From the NCBI GenBank assembly GCA_022510845.1, contig JAFLSR010000008.1:18331-82330 (forward strand): 64,000 bases of DNA, read 5' to 3'. How positions within the stretch are numbered: position 1 is the stretch's first letter; every line of letters begins with the position of its first letter. Under the pieces are notes generated by a model. That model saw only the letters and a list, made by a program, of their open reading frames with translations. It was not told where the DNA came from and did no database searches. Source of the stretch: Treponema sp. GTDB taxonomy: Bacteria; Spirochaetota; Spirochaetia; Treponematales; Treponemataceae. The translations under genes were made by a program, and so were the position numbers. This document shows positions 46,440-56,737 of this stretch, one piece after another.

Positions 46440-47060
46440 ATGAAAGGTCTGATTGGAAAAAAGTTGGGAATGACCCAGGTTTTTGACGAAAGCGGCAATC
46501 TGACACCAGTTACCGTGATCCACGTCGAGCCTAATACGGTCGTTGCCACAAGAACAAAAGAAAACAATGGTTATGAAGCCGTTGTTTTGGGCGTGGGCGA
46601 ATTGAAGCCCAACAAAGTAACAAAGCCCTATGCAGGACAGTTTTCCGAAGGCGTTACCCCAAAACGCACTTTGAAAGAATTTCGCGATTTTGACAACGAA
46701 GTGAAAATCGGCGACCAGTTCGGCGTGGAACTTTTCGACAAAACACGTTTTTTGGACGTTACCGCCAATTCAAAAGGAAAGGGTTTCCAAGGCGTAATGA
46801 AAAGATGGGGTTTCCACGGAGGTCGCAAAACTCACGGTTCTAAATTCCATCGCGAACCCGGTGGCACAGGACAGTGTACCACGCCTGGACACACCTTTAA
46901 GAACACAAAGTTGCCTGGACGAATGGGCAATGTTCGTGTTACGGTGCAGAATCTTCGGGTTGTGAAAATCGATCCCGAATTGAAGGTGATTCTTGTTCGC
47001 GGGGCAGTTCCCGGTCCTCGCAACAGCACGCTGATCGTCAAGTCCGCGGTGAAGAAATAG
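46440..47060 (+). CDS. rplC: 50S ribosomal protein L3
   Basis: The 206-residue protein reads GLIGKKLGMTQVFDESGNLT, with the central loop KGFQGVMKRWGFHGGRKTHG, REPGGTGQCTTPGHTFKNTK and RMGNVRVTVQNLRVVKIDPE. It has a globular domain and a long loop reaching the peptidyl transferase centre. It follows rpsJ by 87 bases; GAGGAG lies before the ATG. Confidence 0.98.
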   Translation: MKGLIGKKLGMTQVFDESGNLTPVTVIHVEPNTVVATRTKENNGYEAVVLGVGELKPNKVTKPYAGQFSEGVTPKRTLKEFRDFDNEVKIGDQFGVELFDKTRFLDVTANSKGKGFQGVMKRWGFHGGRKTHGSKFHREPGGTGQCTTPGHTFKNTKLPGRMGNVRVTVQNLRVVKIDPELKVILVRGAVPGPRNSTLIVKSAVKK

Positions 47061-47075
47061 CGACAGGAGAAGACA

Positions 47076-47762
47076 ATGGAAAAGAAAGTCTATTCAGTCG
47101 ATGGAAAAGAGCTGCGTACGATAGATTTGGACGACAACGTATTCGGCCTTCCGTTGAACGAAGATGTCATTTACTATGCCATTACAAACGAATTGGCAAA
47201 TAAACGTATTGGAACGGCTTGCACGAAAACCCGTGCGGAAGTGCATGGTTCCAACAAAAAGCCTTATAAGCAAAAGGGCACGGGAAACGCTCGCCGTGGT
47301 GACAAAAAGTCTCCGATTACGGTTGGTGGCGGTACGATTTTCGGACCGAAGCCCCGCGATTACAGCTACGCGATTCCCAAAAAAGAAAAACGCCTTGCTA
47401 TGAAAACGATTTTGAGTATGCAGGCGCAGAGCGACAGGCTTGTTGTCATCGAAGATTTTACGGTGCAAAGCGGCAAGACTAAGGATTTGGTGAAAATCCT
47501 CAATAATTTTGCCAAAGACACTCGCACCGTGGTCATTTTGAATGACATCGTTGACGAAGAAAATGTCGCCGAAACAGAAAAAGACATTCGCGCCAACAAC
47601 GCTTTGCTCAGAAGGGCTGGATGCAATATTCCTGCGCTCACGTTCCTTTCGTACAAGTGTCTTCGCGCCCACGACTTGTTCTACGGACGCAAAATCATCT
47701 TGTTGGAAGGCGCTGCCAAAAATCTGAGCGGCTTTTACGCGGCGAAAAGGGGGGCTAAATAA
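47076..47762 (+). CDS. rplD: 50S ribosomal protein L4
   Basis: The 228-residue protein lines the exit tunnel. Typical stretches are RTIDLDDNVFGLPLNEDVIY, GSNKKPYKQKGTGNARRGDK, GGGTIFGPKPRDYSYAIPKK and LRRAGCNIPALTFLSYKCLR. ACAGGAG lies before the ATG. Its TAA stop overlaps the ATG of rplW by one base, so the two are translationally coupled. Confidence 0.98.
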   Translation: MEKKVYSVDGKELRTIDLDDNVFGLPLNEDVIYYAITNELANKRIGTACTKTRAEVHGSNKKPYKQKGTGNARRGDKKSPITVGGGTIFGPKPRDYSYAIPKKEKRLAMKTILSMQAQSDRLVVIEDFTVQSGKTKDLVKILNNFAKDTRTVVILNDIVDEENVAETEKDIRANNALLRRAGCNIPALTFLSYKCLRAHDLFYGRKIILLEGAAKNLSGFYAAKRGAK

Positions 47763-48043
47763 TGATTGACTACAACGACATCCTTATTAAGCCTGTTGTT
47801 TCTGAAAAGGCAACGGAATTGCGCGAGCAGAACAAATATGTTTTTGTCGTGCATCCTGATGCCACGAAAATTCAGATAAAGGAAGCGGTGAGAAGACTTT
47901 TCAATGTAAAGGTTTTGAACTGCACGACTATGAATGTGGTCGGAAAAAAAAAGCGAGTGCGTGGCACTACCGGAACTACTTCTAGTTACAAAAAAGCCAT
48001 TGTGCGTTTGGCACAGGGCGAAACGATAGGCTTGTTCCAATAG
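47762..48043 (+). CDS. rplW: 50S ribosomal protein L23
   Basis: The 93-residue protein sits at the tunnel exit where SRP and trigger factor dock. It shows DILIKPVVSEKATELREQNK, YVFVVHPDATKIQIKEAVRR, LFNVKVLNCTTMNVVGKKKR and a C-terminal KKAIVRLAQGETIGLF. AGGGGGGC precedes the ATG in the end of rplD, with the shared TAATG junction. Confidence 0.97.
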   Translation: MIDYNDILIKPVVSEKATELREQNKYVFVVHPDATKIQIKEAVRRLFNVKVLNCTTMNVVGKKKRVRGTTGTTSSYKKAIVRLAQGETIGLFQ

Positions 48044-48142
48044 GGCAAGTGATTAAGTCGAAACAGGCTTGAGTTTGCTTCGAAAATCGGCGGGCGCGTA
48101 ATTCAGCGTGTCGCCGAAAATGAAGTCTTATGGGAGAAAAAG

Positions 48143-48967
48143 ATGGCTCTAAAAGTTTTTAAGCCAATTACACCTGGTACACGCGGACGTGTTGACCTGC
48201 GCCGGGATGAACTGACATGCGACAAACCCGAAAAAAAATTGGTGTCAGGGAAAAAATCCAACGCAGGACGCGGAGCCGGCGGGCGCATTGCTGTGCGTCA
48301 CAAGGGCGGCGGTCACAAGCGCAGATACCGTGAAATTGATTTCAAGCGCAACAAGCACGGCATTCCTGGAACTGTTCATTCGATTGAATATGATCCGAAT
48401 CGCAGTGCGAACATCGCTTTGATTTATTACGCTGATGGCGACAAACGCTACATCATCGCGCCGAAAGGTCTTACCGTTGGAATGAAAATTATGTCAGGCG
48501 AAAACGCCGCGCCGACGGTTGGAAACGCATTGCCGCTTTCAGCAATTCCAGTTGGATTTACTGTGCACAACATCGAATTGACGATTGGCCGCGGCGGACA
48601 ACTTGCCCGCAGTGCTGGTACGAGCGCTCTCATTTCCGCGAAAGAAGGCGATTATGTTACAATCAAACTTCCTTCAAGCGAAATCCGCCGCGTTCATGCG
48701 AAATGCTATGCTACAATCGGCGTTGTCGGCAACGAAGACCACATGAATGTCCAGCTTGGAAAAGCCGGCCACAAACGTTGGATGGGCATTCGTCCGACTG
48801 TTCGTGGTATGGCTATGAACCCGGTCGATCACCCGCTTGGTGGTGGTGAAGGCGCTGGTAAAGGACGCAATCCGGTTACTCCGTGGGGACAGCCTTGCAA
48901 AGGTTACAAAACCCGCAACAAGCGCAAGACATCGAGTAGATTTATTATTTCGCGTCGAAAGAAGTAA
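48143..48967 (+). CDS. rplB: 50S ribosomal protein L2
   Basis: The 274-residue protein is needed for peptidyl transfer and subunit joining. It has [24 protein letters not shown] basic N-terminus ([20 protein letters not shown]), [20 protein letters not shown], the middle oligonucleotide-binding fold, and the C-terminal segment [20 protein letters not shown] with the key His in NPVDHP. Length is normal. It starts 99 bases after rplW; GGGAG precedes the ATG. Confidence 0.98.
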   Translation: MALKVFKPITPGTRGRVDLRRDELTCDKPEKKLVSGKKSNAGRGAGGRIAVRHKGGGHKRRYREIDFKRNKHGIPGTVHSIEYDPNRSANIALIYYADGDKRYIIAPKGLTVGMKIMSGENAAPTVGNALPLSAIPVGFTVHNIELTIGRGGQLARSAGTSALISAKEGDYVTIKLPSSEIRRVHAKCYATIGVVGNEDHMNVQLGKAGHKRWMGIRPTVRGMAMNPVDHPLGGGEGAGKGRNPVTPWGQPCKGYKTRNKRKTSSRFIISRRKK

Positions 48968-48981
48968 CGTAGGAGATAATT

Positions 48982-49266
48982 GTGCCAAGATCTGTTAAAA
49001 AAGGGCCTTTCGTCGAAAAGTCGCTCTATAAAAAAGTAATTGAGTTGAATAAATCTGGAACGAACGAGAAAAAACTCATAAAGACTTATTCTCGCTGTTC
49101 CACGATTATTCCTGAAATGGTTGGAACGACCATTTCTGTTCACAACGGCAAGTCATGGATTCCAGTTTATGTAACGGAAAACCTTGTTGGACACAAGTTG
49201 GGCGAATTTGCTCCCACTCGTGTGTTCCGGGGACATGGCGGCACAGACAAAACTGCTAAAAAATAG
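48982..49266 (+). CDS. rpsS: 30S ribosomal protein S19
   Basis: The 94-residue protein begins [20 protein letters not shown] and contains [40 protein letters not shown] and [11 protein letters not shown]. It is in the 30S head near S13. The start codon is GTG at 48982, placed eight bases after AGGAG, and the product aligns with S19 from that point, so the GTG start is well supported. Confidence 0.97.
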   Translation: MPRSVKKGPFVEKSLYKKVIELNKSGTNEKKLIKTYSRCSTIIPEMVGTTISVHNGKSWIPVYVTENLVGHKLGEFAPTRVFRGHGGTDKTAKK

Positions 49267-49275
49267 GTGGATATT

Positions 49276-49632
49276 ATGGCAGAAACAAAAGGCTATGTAG
49301 CCACTTCAAAATTCTTGATTGCGTCTCCCACCAAGGTTCGTCCGGTGGCTCATGTAATCAGCAGAAAAACTTGTTCGCAGGCAATGTCGATTCTTGAAAA
49401 TATGCCGCATAAAGGCGCGCGTCTCATTCGCAAGACTTTGAAATCTGCGGTGGCGAATGCTTTGTATGCTGACGACAAGTTGGATGAAGATGCGCTTTAT
49501 GTCAAAGAGATTCGCATTGATGAAGGTCCGAGGCTCAAGCGAGTTTGGTTTCGCGCGCGCGGTCGCGCAGACCAGTTGCTTAAGCGAATGTGTCATATCA
49601 CCGTTACGGTTGCTGAAAAGGCGGGAGAATAA
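49276..49632 (+). CDS. rplV: 50S ribosomal protein L22
   Basis: The 118-residue protein has [60 protein letters not shown] and the C-terminal RAQGRADQ-like region [20 protein letters not shown] (approximate). It lines the exit tunnel. ATG 49276 is preferred over an in-frame GTG at 49267, because AGGTGG then acts as ribosome-binding site seven bases ahead. Confidence 0.95.
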   Translation: MAETKGYVATSKFLIASPTKVRPVAHVISRKTCSQAMSILENMPHKGARLIRKTLKSAVANALYADDKLDEDALYVKEIRIDEGPRLKRVWFRARGRADQLLKRMCHITVTVAEKAGE

Positions 49633-49634
49633 AA

Positions 49635-50396
49635 ATGGGACAGAAAGTTAATCCGATTGGTTTGCGCCTTGGAATCAACAAAACTTGGCAATCTCGCTGG
49701 TATGCCGATCCCCGTGAATATGCGGATTTGGTTTTGGAAGATTTCAAAATCAGAAAGTTGATTTCGGAACTTCCGGAATGCAAGGGCGCGGACATCGCCG
49801 AAATCGAAATTGTGCGTCATCCGCAGCGGGTTATGATTGTGATTCACACGGCTCGCCCGGGAGTAATCATCGGCGTGAAGGGCGCGACAATCGAAAAAAT
49901 CAGCGCCGACATTCAAAAGCAGCTGACAAAAAAAGTTCAGATTAAAATCAAGGAAATCAAACGTGCTGATTTGAACGCTTCCTTGATTGCGCAAAATATC
50001 GGCAGACAGCTTATGGGTCGCGGTTCGTTCCGCAAGGCTTTGAAGCAGTCTAGCGCGAACGCCATGCGCGCCGGCGCACAGGGAATCAAAATTCGCCTGG
50101 CTGGACGACTTGGCGGCGCGGAAATGAAGAGGACGGAGGAACACAAGGAAGGACGAGTTCCTCTCCATACATTGCGTTCGGACATTGACTATGGCACATA
50201 CGAAGCGCTCACAACTTATGGCAAAATCGGCATAAAAGTTTGGGTGTTCAATGGAATGAACTATGGTCGTGAACAGAATGAAGATGCGGGTCAGATGGTG
50301 AAAAAGCCAAATCGTGACCGTCCGCAGCGTCCTTCTGATAAGTCTGCGTCTGGCGAAGGCCGGGCGAAAGATACTGTCGCAAAGGCAAGGAGTTAG
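49635..50396 (+). CDS. rpsC: 30S ribosomal protein S3
   Basis: The 253-residue protein guards the mRNA entry tunnel. It starts [20 protein letters not shown]; the KH domain has [20 protein letters not shown], and the C-terminal half has [40 protein letters not shown] and [13 protein letters not shown] basic, poorly conserved tail of about 35 residues follows. It begins two bases after the rplV stop; GGCGGGAG lies in the end of rplV. Confidence 0.98.
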   Translation: MGQKVNPIGLRLGINKTWQSRWYADPREYADLVLEDFKIRKLISELPECKGADIAEIEIVRHPQRVMIVIHTARPGVIIGVKGATIEKISADIQKQLTKKVQIKIKEIKRADLNASLIAQNIGRQLMGRGSFRKALKQSSANAMRAGAQGIKIRLAGRLGGAEMKRTEEHKEGRVPLHTLRSDIDYGTYEALTTYGKIGIKVWVFNGMNYGREQNEDAGQMVKKPNRDRPQRPSDKSASGEGRAKDTVAKARS

Positions 50397-50398
50397 AG

Positions 50399-50818
50399 AT
50401 GCCTCTCGCACCAAAAAGAGTAATGCACCGAAAAGTGCAGCGCGGCAGGGCACATGGTTTTGCTACGCGCGATAATCACGTTGACTTTGGCGATATAGCT
50501 CTCGTTGCTATGGAATCGACTTGGCTCAACGCCCGCGTAATCGAAGCGTGCCGCGTTGCCATCAACAGAAAGCTTGAACGCAAAGGTAAAGTTTGGATTC
50601 GAGTTTTTCCCGACAAGCCGATTTCAAAGAAGCCGGCTGAAGTCCGCATGGGAAAGGGAAAGGGTTCGCCGGAATTTTGGGCGGCCAATCTCAAGCCCGG
50701 AATGATTTTGTTTGAAGTTGGCGGAGTTGACATCAAGTTGGCAGAGCAGGCGCTTCATCTTGCTGCCAGCAAGTTGCCGGTGGTGACGAAAATCGCCTAC
50801 CGCCCGACGCAGGACTAG
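50399..50818 (+). CDS. rplP: 50S ribosomal protein L16
   Basis: The 139-residue protein reads LAPKRVMHRKVQRGRAHGFA, TRDNHVDFGDIALVAMESTW, VWIRVFPDKPISKKPAEVRM, GKGKGSPEFWAANLKPGMIL and ends near KLPVVTKIAYR. It binds at the A-site side of the large subunit. AAGGAG is before the ATG in the end of rpsC. Confidence 0.98.
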   Translation: MPLAPKRVMHRKVQRGRAHGFATRDNHVDFGDIALVAMESTWLNARVIEACRVAINRKLERKGKVWIRVFPDKPISKKPAEVRMGKGKGSPEFWAANLKPGMILFEVGGVDIKLAEQALHLAASKLPVVTKIAYRPTQD

Positions 50819-50828
50819 GAGGAATAAG

Positions 50829-51062
50829 ATGGCAGATAAAAAGAAAAAGACGAATTATCAAGAACTGTCTTATTCCGAATTGGTTTCGCGCCGAGACGAA
50901 CTCAAGAAAAAGTACATGGAGTTTAGATTCAAAATGGTTCTTTCCCATGTAGACAATCCAATGGAAAAACGTGCAATGCGCAAGGAAATTGCCCGCTTGA
51001 ACACGTTCATCCATCAGCGCGACCTTGCACAAAAAGCCGAGGCCGCTGCGGGCAGCAAGTAG
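50829..51062 (+). CDS. rpmC: 50S ribosomal protein L29
   Basis: The 77-residue, two-helix protein has YQELSYSELVSRRDELKKKY, MEFRFKMVLSHVDNPMEKRA and MRKEIARLNTFIHQRDLAQK. It sits near the tunnel exit with L23. GGAGGAAT lies before the ATG. The order rplP-rpmC-rpsQ-rplN is standard. Confidence 0.96.
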   Translation: MADKKKKTNYQELSYSELVSRRDELKKKYMEFRFKMVLSHVDNPMEKRAMRKEIARLNTFIHQRDLAQKAEAAAGSK

Positions 51063-51072
51063 GAGTTGACAC

Positions 51073-51345
51073 ATGGCAGAAACACAGGAAAAGGCTAAAA
51101 GTGGCAAGCGTTCTTATGTTGGACTTGTGACGAGCGACAAAATGGACAAGACCATCGTCGTTTCGATTTCAACAAAACGAATGGATCCGCTTTACAAAAA
51201 ATATGTTTCTCGAACCAAGAAGTGCAAGGCTCACGACGAAAGGAATGAGGCGCACATTGGCGATACGGTAAAAATTGTTGAATGTCGTCCGCTTAGCAAA
51301 GACAAGTGTTGGCGTCTGGTTCAAATTGTCGAACGCGCGAAATAA
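51073..51345 (+). CDS. rpsQ: 30S ribosomal protein S17
   Basis: The 90-residue protein has [60 protein letters not shown] and [18 protein letters not shown]. It is an OB-fold primary binder of 16S rRNA. AGGAG lies eight bases before the ATG. Confidence 0.97.
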   Translation: MAETQEKAKSGKRSYVGLVTSDKMDKTIVVSISTKRMDPLYKKYVSRTKKCKAHDERNEAHIGDTVKIVECRPLSKDKCWRLVQIVERAK

Positions 51346-51357
51346 GGAGTTTGGTTT

Positions 51358-51726
51358 ATGATTCAAATGCAAACTTGTATGACAGTGGCCGACAACTCGG
51401 GCGCAAAGATTGCACAGTGCATCAAGGTACTTGGTGGCACTCGCCGTCGCTATGCTGGCATTGGAGATATCGTTGTGGTTGCCGTGAAAGACGCGATTCC
51501 CACTTCGACAATCAAAAAGGGCGCGATTAAAAAGGCGGTCATCGTTCGGCAGGCCAAAGAATATCGCCGCCCGGATGGAACTTACATCCGATTTGATGAC
51601 AACGCTTGCGTCATCGTTGACGATTCGAAAAACCCGGTCGGCAAGCGCATTTTCGGACCCGTTGCTCGCGAGCTTCGTGAAAAAGATTTTATGAAAATCA
51701 TTTCGCTTGCGCCGGAAGTTCTGTAA
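51358..51726 (+). CDS. rplN: 50S ribosomal protein L14
   Basis: The 122-residue protein has [60 protein letters not shown] and [20 protein letters not shown]. It forms an intersubunit bridge with 16S rRNA. AAGGAG precedes the ATG. Confidence 0.98.
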   Translation: MIQMQTCMTVADNSGAKIAQCIKVLGGTRRRYAGIGDIVVVAVKDAIPTSTIKKGAIKKAVIVRQAKEYRRPDGTYIRFDDNACVIVDDSKNPVGKRIFGPVARELREKDFMKIISLAPEVL

Positions 51727-51737
51727 GGAGCATTGTT

Positions 51738-52076
51738 ATGATTAAAAACGTGAACGTTGGAAAAAAGAAATACAAGATTCACAAGGGCGACACAGTTCAG
51801 GTGCTTTCCGGAAAGGACAAGGGCAAGCAGGGCGAAATCGTCCGCATGGTTACCAAAAAAGATTCGGTAATCGTGTCGGGTTTGAATCTTGTGAAAAAAG
51901 CCGTGAAGAGGCGCAGTCAGCAGGATCAAGGTGGAATCATCGAAATCGAAGCGCCGCTTCATGTTTCCAAAGTGGGCATCGTCTGCAAAAAATGCAACCG
52001 CCCAGTTAGAATCGGTTATAAGTTTGACGGCGACAAGAAAATTCGCGTTTGCCGCAAATGTGGAGAAGCGTTGTAA
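51738..52076 (+). CDS. rplX: 50S ribosomal protein L24 with zinc-ribbon-like C-terminus
   Basis: The 112-residue assembly protein has the KOW motif [20 protein letters not shown] and [20 protein letters not shown]. Two Cys pairs (Cys83-x2-Cys86 and Cys105-x2-Cys108, CRKCGEAL) suggest a zinc ribbon in the C-terminal half, found in the L24 of many bacteria but absent from E. coli. AAGGAG precedes the ATG. The TAA stop overlaps the rplE ATG by one base. Confidence 0.96.
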   Translation: MIKNVNVGKKKYKIHKGDTVQVLSGKDKGKQGEIVRMVTKKDSVIVSGLNLVKKAVKRRSQQDQGGIIEIEAPLHVSKVGIVCKKCNRPVRIGYKFDGDKKIRVCRKCGEAL

Positions 52077-52627
52077 TGGCAAATTATGTACCTCGGCTTA
52101 AGAAAGTCTACAAAGAAACTATCGCGCCCGAACTCTTCAAAGAGATGGGCTACAAAACTCCCATGCAGATTCCGCAAGTAAAAAAAATTGTGGTTAGCAT
52201 GGGTGTGGGCGAAGCTCTCGGAAATAAGAAACTTCTTGATGCCGCAGTTGCTGACCTGACACAAATCACGGGACAGAAGGCGGTCAAGACAAAGGCAAGA
52301 AAAAGCATTGCCAATTTCAAACTCCGAGCGGGCGCAGAAATCGGCGCTATGGTAACGCTGCGCGGAACGATTATGTACGAATTTTTGGATCGCCTCATCA
52401 ATGTTGCGTTGCCGCGTGTCAAGGATTTTCGCGGAATCAAAGCCACGGGCTTTGATGGACACGGAAATTTTTCATTGGGAATTACGGAGCAAATCATTTT
52501 CCCGGAAATCGACTTCGACAAGATTACTAAAGTTTCGGGAATGAATGTTACTATCGTAACGAGCGCAAGAACAGACAGCGAGGCTCGCGCTTTGCTCACC
52601 AAGTTCAATATGCCGTTCAGAAAGTAA
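52076..52627 (+). CDS. rplE: 50S ribosomal protein L5
   Basis: The 183-residue protein binds 5S rRNA. It has [80 protein letters not shown] and [20 protein letters not shown]. The ATG at 52076 shares TAATG with the end of rplX, so translation should be coupled; an in-frame upstream extension is not supported. Confidence 0.97.
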   Translation: MANYVPRLKKVYKETIAPELFKEMGYKTPMQIPQVKKIVVSMGVGEALGNKKLLDAAVADLTQITGQKAVKTKARKSIANFKLRAGAEIGAMVTLRGTIMYEFLDRLINVALPRVKDFRGIKATGFDGHGNFSLGITEQIIFPEIDFDKITKVSGMNVTIVTSARTDSEARALLTKFNMPFRK

Positions 52628-52637
52628 GCGAGGAGTT

Positions 52638-52823
52638 ATGGCTAAGAAATCGATGATAATCAAAGCGCAGCGCACGCCGAAATATCGCACTAGGCAGTAC
52701 AATCGATGTCAGATTTGCGGTCGTCCGCGAGGCTATCTGCGCAAGTTCAAGATGTGTCGTATTTGCTTCCGCAAGTATGCGAGCGAAGGTTTGTTACCTG
52801 GCGTAACAAAGTCAAGTTGGTAG
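52638..52823 (+). CDS. rpsN: 30S ribosomal protein S14, zinc-binding (type Z)
   Basis: The 61-residue protein is the short S14 with an intact zinc site, Cys24-x2-Cys27 and Cys40-x2-Cys43 ([20 protein letters not shown]). It sits in the 30S head with S3 and S10. GCGAGGAG precedes the ATG. Gene order L5-S14-S8-L6 is the usual spc order. Confidence 0.97.
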   Translation: MAKKSMIIKAQRTPKYRTRQYNRCQICGRPRGYLRKFKMCRICFRKYASEGLLPGVTKSSW

Positions 52824-52838
52824 GGTAGGAGAAGAAGA

Positions 52839-53237
52839 ATGAGTGTTTCAGATCCCGTAGCAGATATGCTTACAAAAATCCGCAATGCGACGAGGGCCCG
52901 CCACGGAAAAGTGGATATTCCTGCGTCAAAATTGAAATTGGAAATTGTAAAAATCTTGAAAACTGAAGGCTACATCAAAAACTTCAGAAAAGTTCAGGAA
53001 GACGGAAGAAATATCATCCGCATTTTCCTCAAATATGATGATATGAATAATCCTGTGATTCATGGCTTGGAAAAGATTTCTACGCCTGGTCGCCGAATTT
53101 ATTCAGGTTATAAGGATCTGCCCCGCGTCCACAATGGATACGGTTCAGTGATTGTTTCGACGTCTTCCGGAGTGACCACTGGCAAAAAAGCCACGGAAAA
53201 AATGGTGGGCGGCGAACTGGTCTGCAAAGTTTGGTAG
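52839..53237 (+). CDS. rpsH: 30S ribosomal protein S8
   Basis: The 132-residue protein has [60 protein letters not shown] and [20 protein letters not shown] ending CKVW. It binds the central domain of 16S rRNA and in E. coli represses spc translation. GTAGGAGAAG lies before the ATG. Confidence 0.98.
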   Translation: MSVSDPVADMLTKIRNATRARHGKVDIPASKLKLEIVKILKTEGYIKNFRKVQEDGRNIIRIFLKYDDMNNPVIHGLEKISTPGRRIYSGYKDLPRVHNGYGSVIVSTSSGVTTGKKATEKMVGGELVCKVW

Positions 53238-53249
53238 CGGGAGGTAGAA

Positions 53250-53789
53250 ATGTCTAAAGTTGGAAAACTTCCCGTGGCTGTTCCTGCGGGCGTAAACGTA
53301 ACAATCAACGGAAATGCGATTAGCGTGAAAGGTCCGAAAGGCGAGTTGAGCCAGACATTCAGTCCGAACGTGGAAGTGTCTTTTGAAAACGGCGAAATCA
53401 TCGTCAAGACAAAAAACACGAGCCGCCAAGCCAACGCCGATCACGGTTTGTATCGCGCCCTCATCAACAATATGGTGACTGGCGTTTCCGCAGGATTTTC
53501 GAAATCGCTCATCATAACGGGCGTTGGTTATCGCGCGGAAGTGAAAGGCGAGGAACTTGTGATGAACCTTGGATATTCCACGGATTTCATCGCCATTATT
53601 CCAAAAGGTCTTTCTGTTGCGACAGATCCGAACGGACGTGTTACGGTGAGCGGAATCGACAAGCAAAAAGTCGGCGAATTTTGCGCACAAATTCGGAAGT
53701 TGAGAAAGCCCGAGCCTTATAAAGGAAAGGGCATTCGCTATGAAACAGAAATCATCAGACGCAAAGTCGGAAAGACTGGCGTTAAATAA
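53250..53789 (+). CDS. rplF: 50S ribosomal protein L6
   Basis: The 179-residue protein has [80 protein letters not shown] and [20 protein letters not shown]. It lies near the sarcin-ricin loop. GGGAGG precedes the ATG. Confidence 0.98.
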   Translation: MSKVGKLPVAVPAGVNVTINGNAISVKGPKGELSQTFSPNVEVSFENGEIIVKTKNTSRQANADHGLYRALINNMVTGVSAGFSKSLIITGVGYRAEVKGEELVMNLGYSTDFIAIIPKGLSVATDPNGRVTVSGIDKQKVGEFCAQIRKLRKPEPYKGKGIRYETEIIRRKVGKTGVK

Positions 53790-53800
53790 GGCGGTGCGAT

Positions 53801-54163
53801 ATGTTTAAGAAACTTAGTGACAAACAAAGAAAACGCCTTCACAGAAAGGTTCACATTCGCAAAACTGTTTATGGCACGGCTGAACGCCCGCGCATGACAG
53901 TTTATCGCAGCAACAAGAATCTTTATGTTCAGGTGGTCAATGACGACGAAGGGAAAACACTTGCCGCCATTTCAACTATGGAAAAGGATTTTGCCTCTCT
54001 CAAGCCCACGGTGGCTGACGCGGCAAAACTTGGTGAAGCGATGGGCGCGCGCCTTAAAGAAAAGAATATTACTACGATAGTATTCGACCGCAACGGTTAT
54101 CTTTATCATGGTGTTGTCAAAGCCCTTGCCGATGGCACTCGCAAAGCGGGCATTCAGTTCTAG
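53801..54163 (+). CDS. rplR: 50S ribosomal protein L18
   Basis: The 120-residue protein carries 5S rRNA into the large subunit. It shows [60 protein letters not shown] and [20 protein letters not shown]. The SD is weak (AAGGCGG) in the junction with rplF. Confidence 0.97.
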   Translation: MFKKLSDKQRKRLHRKVHIRKTVYGTAERPRMTVYRSNKNLYVQVVNDDEGKTLAAISTMEKDFASLKPTVADAAKLGEAMGARLKEKNITTIVFDRNGYLYHGVVKALADGTRKAGIQF

Positions 54164-54171
54164 GAGAAGTT

Positions 54172-54693
54172 ATGGAACGCCAGAAAAATTTTGACAAAGA
54201 TAAAGAACCAAGAGAAAAAGAGTTTGTCGAAAAACTCGTTACTTTGAACAGGACTTCTAAAACCGTAAAAGGTGGACGCAGAATGTCTTTCGCGGCGCTC
54301 AGCGTGGTTGGCGACAGAAAGGGTCGTGTCGGCTATGGTTTTGGCAAGGCGAACGATGTTACGGAAGCCATCAAAAAAAGCATCGACAAGGCAAAGAAGA
54401 GCCTCGTAAAAGTGCCGATTAAAAATGGCACGATTCCGCACGACATCATCGGAAAATTCAAAAGTTCCGAAGTTTTGCTCAAGCCGGCTCGTGCTGGTAC
54501 GGGAATCATCGCGGGTGGACCTGTTCGCGCGATTATGGATGCGGCAGGAACTACCGACATCATTTCAAAGTCGCTCGGTTCCAGCGCATCGGTGAATGTC
54601 GTGCGCGCCACGTTCGATGCAATCGAGCATTTGCTTGATGCGAGCGTCGTCGCAAAAAACAGAGGCAAGTCTCTGAACGAGATGTGGGGGTAA
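54172..54693 (+). CDS. rpsE: 30S ribosomal protein S5
   Basis: The 173-residue protein helps decoding accuracy. It has [80 protein letters not shown] and [27 protein letters not shown] lies before the ATG. It follows rplR by eight bases. Confidence 0.98.
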   Translation: MERQKNFDKDKEPREKEFVEKLVTLNRTSKTVKGGRRMSFAALSVVGDRKGRVGYGFGKANDVTEAIKKSIDKAKKSLVKVPIKNGTIPHDIIGKFKSSEVLLKPARAGTGIIAGGPVRAIMDAAGTTDIISKSLGSSASVNVVRATFDAIEHLLDASVVAKNRGKSLNEMWG

Positions 54694-54696
54694 TCG

Positions 54697-54879
54697 ATGG
54701 CAAAACTCAAGATTACACTTGTACGAAGTACAATCGGACAAAAGCCCGCCAAGCGCGCCACTGTGCGCAGTTTGGGTTTGAGGAGAATCAGTTCTTCTGT
54801 CGTGCAGGAAGACAATCCTTCTGTTCGCGGAATGATCGCGGCTGTGGCGCATCTTGTAAAAGTTGAGGAGATTCAATAA
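54697..54879 (+). CDS. rpmD: 50S ribosomal protein L30
   Basis: The 60-residue protein has [40 protein letters not shown] and [17 protein letters not shown], all typical of L30. It begins three bases after the rpsE stop and its TAA overlaps the rplO ATG by one base. Confidence 0.97.
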   Translation: MAKLKITLVRSTIGQKPAKRATVRSLGLRRISSSVVQEDNPSVRGMIAAVAHLVKVEEIQ

Positions 54880-55367
54880 TGGCAGAAGAATATAATCCAG
54901 TATTGCACGCGCCTCGCGGAGCAAACAAAAAACGAAAGCGCGTTGGACGCGGTTCGTCTTCCGGATTGGGAACGACTGCCGGACGCGGAAACAAAGGTCA
55001 GCAGTCGCGCTCTGGAAAAAAATTGCCGTATGTGGGATTTGAAGGCGGTCAGATGCCGCTTTTCCGCCGCATCGCGCAAAGAGGTTTTTCGAACTATCCG
55101 TTCAAAAAAGAATTCGCAATCGTGAATCTTTCGGACATCGAAAATAAATTTGCGGACGGCGAAACCGTTGACAAAACTAGCCTCAAGGCAAAGGGCTTGG
55201 CAAAATCGAAGTCGCTTCCTGTCAAAATCCTCGGCAATGGTGAAATCACCAAAAAAGTTACCGTGGTTGCGGACAAGGTTTCCGAATCGGCAAAGGCGAA
55301 AATCGAAAAGTCCGGCGGCTCTGTAACTTTGGTCGAAAAAACCAAAAAGGCGCAGAAAAAAGACTAA
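54879..55367 (+). CDS. rplO: 50S ribosomal protein L15
   Basis: The 162-residue protein has PRGANKKRKRVGRGSSSGLG, TTAGRGNKGQQSRSGKKLPY, FEGGQMPLFRRIAQRGFSNY and a C-terminal domain ending VTLVEKTKKAQKKD. The glycine-rich N-terminus threads into the subunit. GAGGAG lies eight bases ahead of the ATG, inside the end of rpmD. Confidence 0.97.
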   Translation: MAEEYNPVLHAPRGANKKRKRVGRGSSSGLGTTAGRGNKGQQSRSGKKLPYVGFEGGQMPLFRRIAQRGFSNYPFKKEFAIVNLSDIENKFADGETVDKTSLKAKGLAKSKSLPVKILGNGEITKKVTVVADKVSESAKAKIEKSGGSVTLVEKTKKAQKKD

Positions 55368-55377
55368 GGCGGATTAA

Positions 55378-56703
55378 ATGAGTACAATCGGCAACATTTT
55401 CAAAGTTGGAGAACTCCGCAGCCGCATTTTGTTCACTCTTGTCGTGTTGGCGGTCTACAGGCTTGGATGCGTTCTTACAATTCCGGGCGTAGATGCCGCC
55501 GCGTTGTTTGAATATTTCAACACGCTCGCACAGCAGAACAACAACGCTTTCGCAAGTTACATGGACTTTTTTGTCGGCGGCGCGTTCTCGAATTTTTCCG
55601 TGTTCATGCTCGGAGTGATGCCTTACATTTCCACGCAAATCATCATGCAGCTCGTCCTCATCATCTTTCCTTCATTGAAGAGAATCGTGATGGAAGAGGG
55701 CGGTCAGCAGAAAATGCAAATGTGGACAAGGGTGGGCACGATTTTCGTGTGCATCATTCAGTCGTTCGCCGTAACTGTCTACGCCAAAAACATCGGCGTG
55801 ATTTCGCTCAACAATGAAATCGCGTTCAAAGTGCTGGCGATGCTTACAGTTACCACAGGTTCGATGATAACAGTTTGGCTTGGCGATCAGATTACCGCGC
55901 GAGGAATCGGAAATGGAATTTCGATTATGATTTTCGCGGGAATTGTGGCGCGAATGCCGAGTGCCGTTATTGATCTTGCCGAAAGCGTTCGCGCGGGCGA
56001 ATTGAACATCGTGTTCGTCATTGTGGCGCTCTTTATTTTTGTAGGAATCATCGCCGTAGTGGTTTACGAAGAATCCGGCGAACGAAAAATACCTGTCCAT
56101 TATGCGAAGCGCGTTGTGGGCAGAAAAATGTATGGCGGACAAAACACTTACATTCCCTTTAAAGTGAATCCGTCAAACGTGATTCCTTTGATTTTTGCTT
56201 CATCGTTTTTGACTCTTCCCATGCAGCTCATTTCTTCTGTGGCGAGCAACTCCGGAGCCGCGCGATGGGTTCAAAAATTGGCTGTGTTTTTGAATCCGAT
56301 GGGAATTTGGTACAATATTGTTTTGGTAGTCCTTATAATTTTCTTTGCATACTTCTACACTCAGGTAACACTGAACCCCACGGAAATCGCAAAGCAAATT
56401 CGCGAAAACGGCGGCTCCATTCCCGGCGTAAGGACGGACAAGACCGAAGAGTATCTCCAAAAGATATTGAATCGGCTTGTATTGCCAGGCTCGTTGTTCT
56501 TGGCGGCAATAGCAGTTTTGCCGACACTCATCCAAAAAATCTTCGGCTTTCCGCAGTCGGTGGCAATGCTGATGGGCGGAACTTCGCTGATAATTATGGT
56601 TGGCGTGGATCTTGACACGATGAGCCAAATCGAAGCCCTTTTGAGGATGCATCATCAAGATGGACTTGTAAAAAGAGGGCGCATTCGTTCCAGAAATCTT
56701 TAG
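55378..56703 (+). CDS. secY: Preprotein translocase subunit SecY
   Basis: The 441-residue channel protein has ten membrane segments and signatures GVMPYISTQIIMQLVLIIFP, GDQITARGIGNGISIMIFAG, KVNPSNVIPLIFASSFLTLP and LNPTEIAKQIRENGGSIPGV. It forms the protein-export pore in the plasma membrane with SecE (31443-31625). There is no adk or map between it and rpmJ, unlike the spc operon of many bacteria. Only AGGCGGAT lies before the ATG. Confidence 0.98.
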   Translation: MSTIGNIFKVGELRSRILFTLVVLAVYRLGCVLTIPGVDAAALFEYFNTLAQQNNNAFASYMDFFVGGAFSNFSVFMLGVMPYISTQIIMQLVLIIFPSLKRIVMEEGGQQKMQMWTRVGTIFVCIIQSFAVTVYAKNIGVISLNNEIAFKVLAMLTVTTGSMITVWLGDQITARGIGNGISIMIFAGIVARMPSAVIDLAESVRAGELNIVFVIVALFIFVGIIAVVVYEESGERKIPVHYAKRVVGRKMYGGQNTYIPFKVNPSNVIPLIFASSFLTLPMQLISSVASNSGAARWVQKLAVFLNPMGIWYNIVLVVLIIFFAYFYTQVTLNPTEIAKQIRENGGSIPGVRTDKTEEYLQKILNRLVLPGSLFLAAIAVLPTLIQKIFGFPQSVAMLMGGTSLIIMVGVDLDTMSQIEALLRMHHQDGLVKRGRIRSRNL

Positions 56704-56737
56704 AAATTTGGGATGAAGGTCTAGACTTAAATTGGAC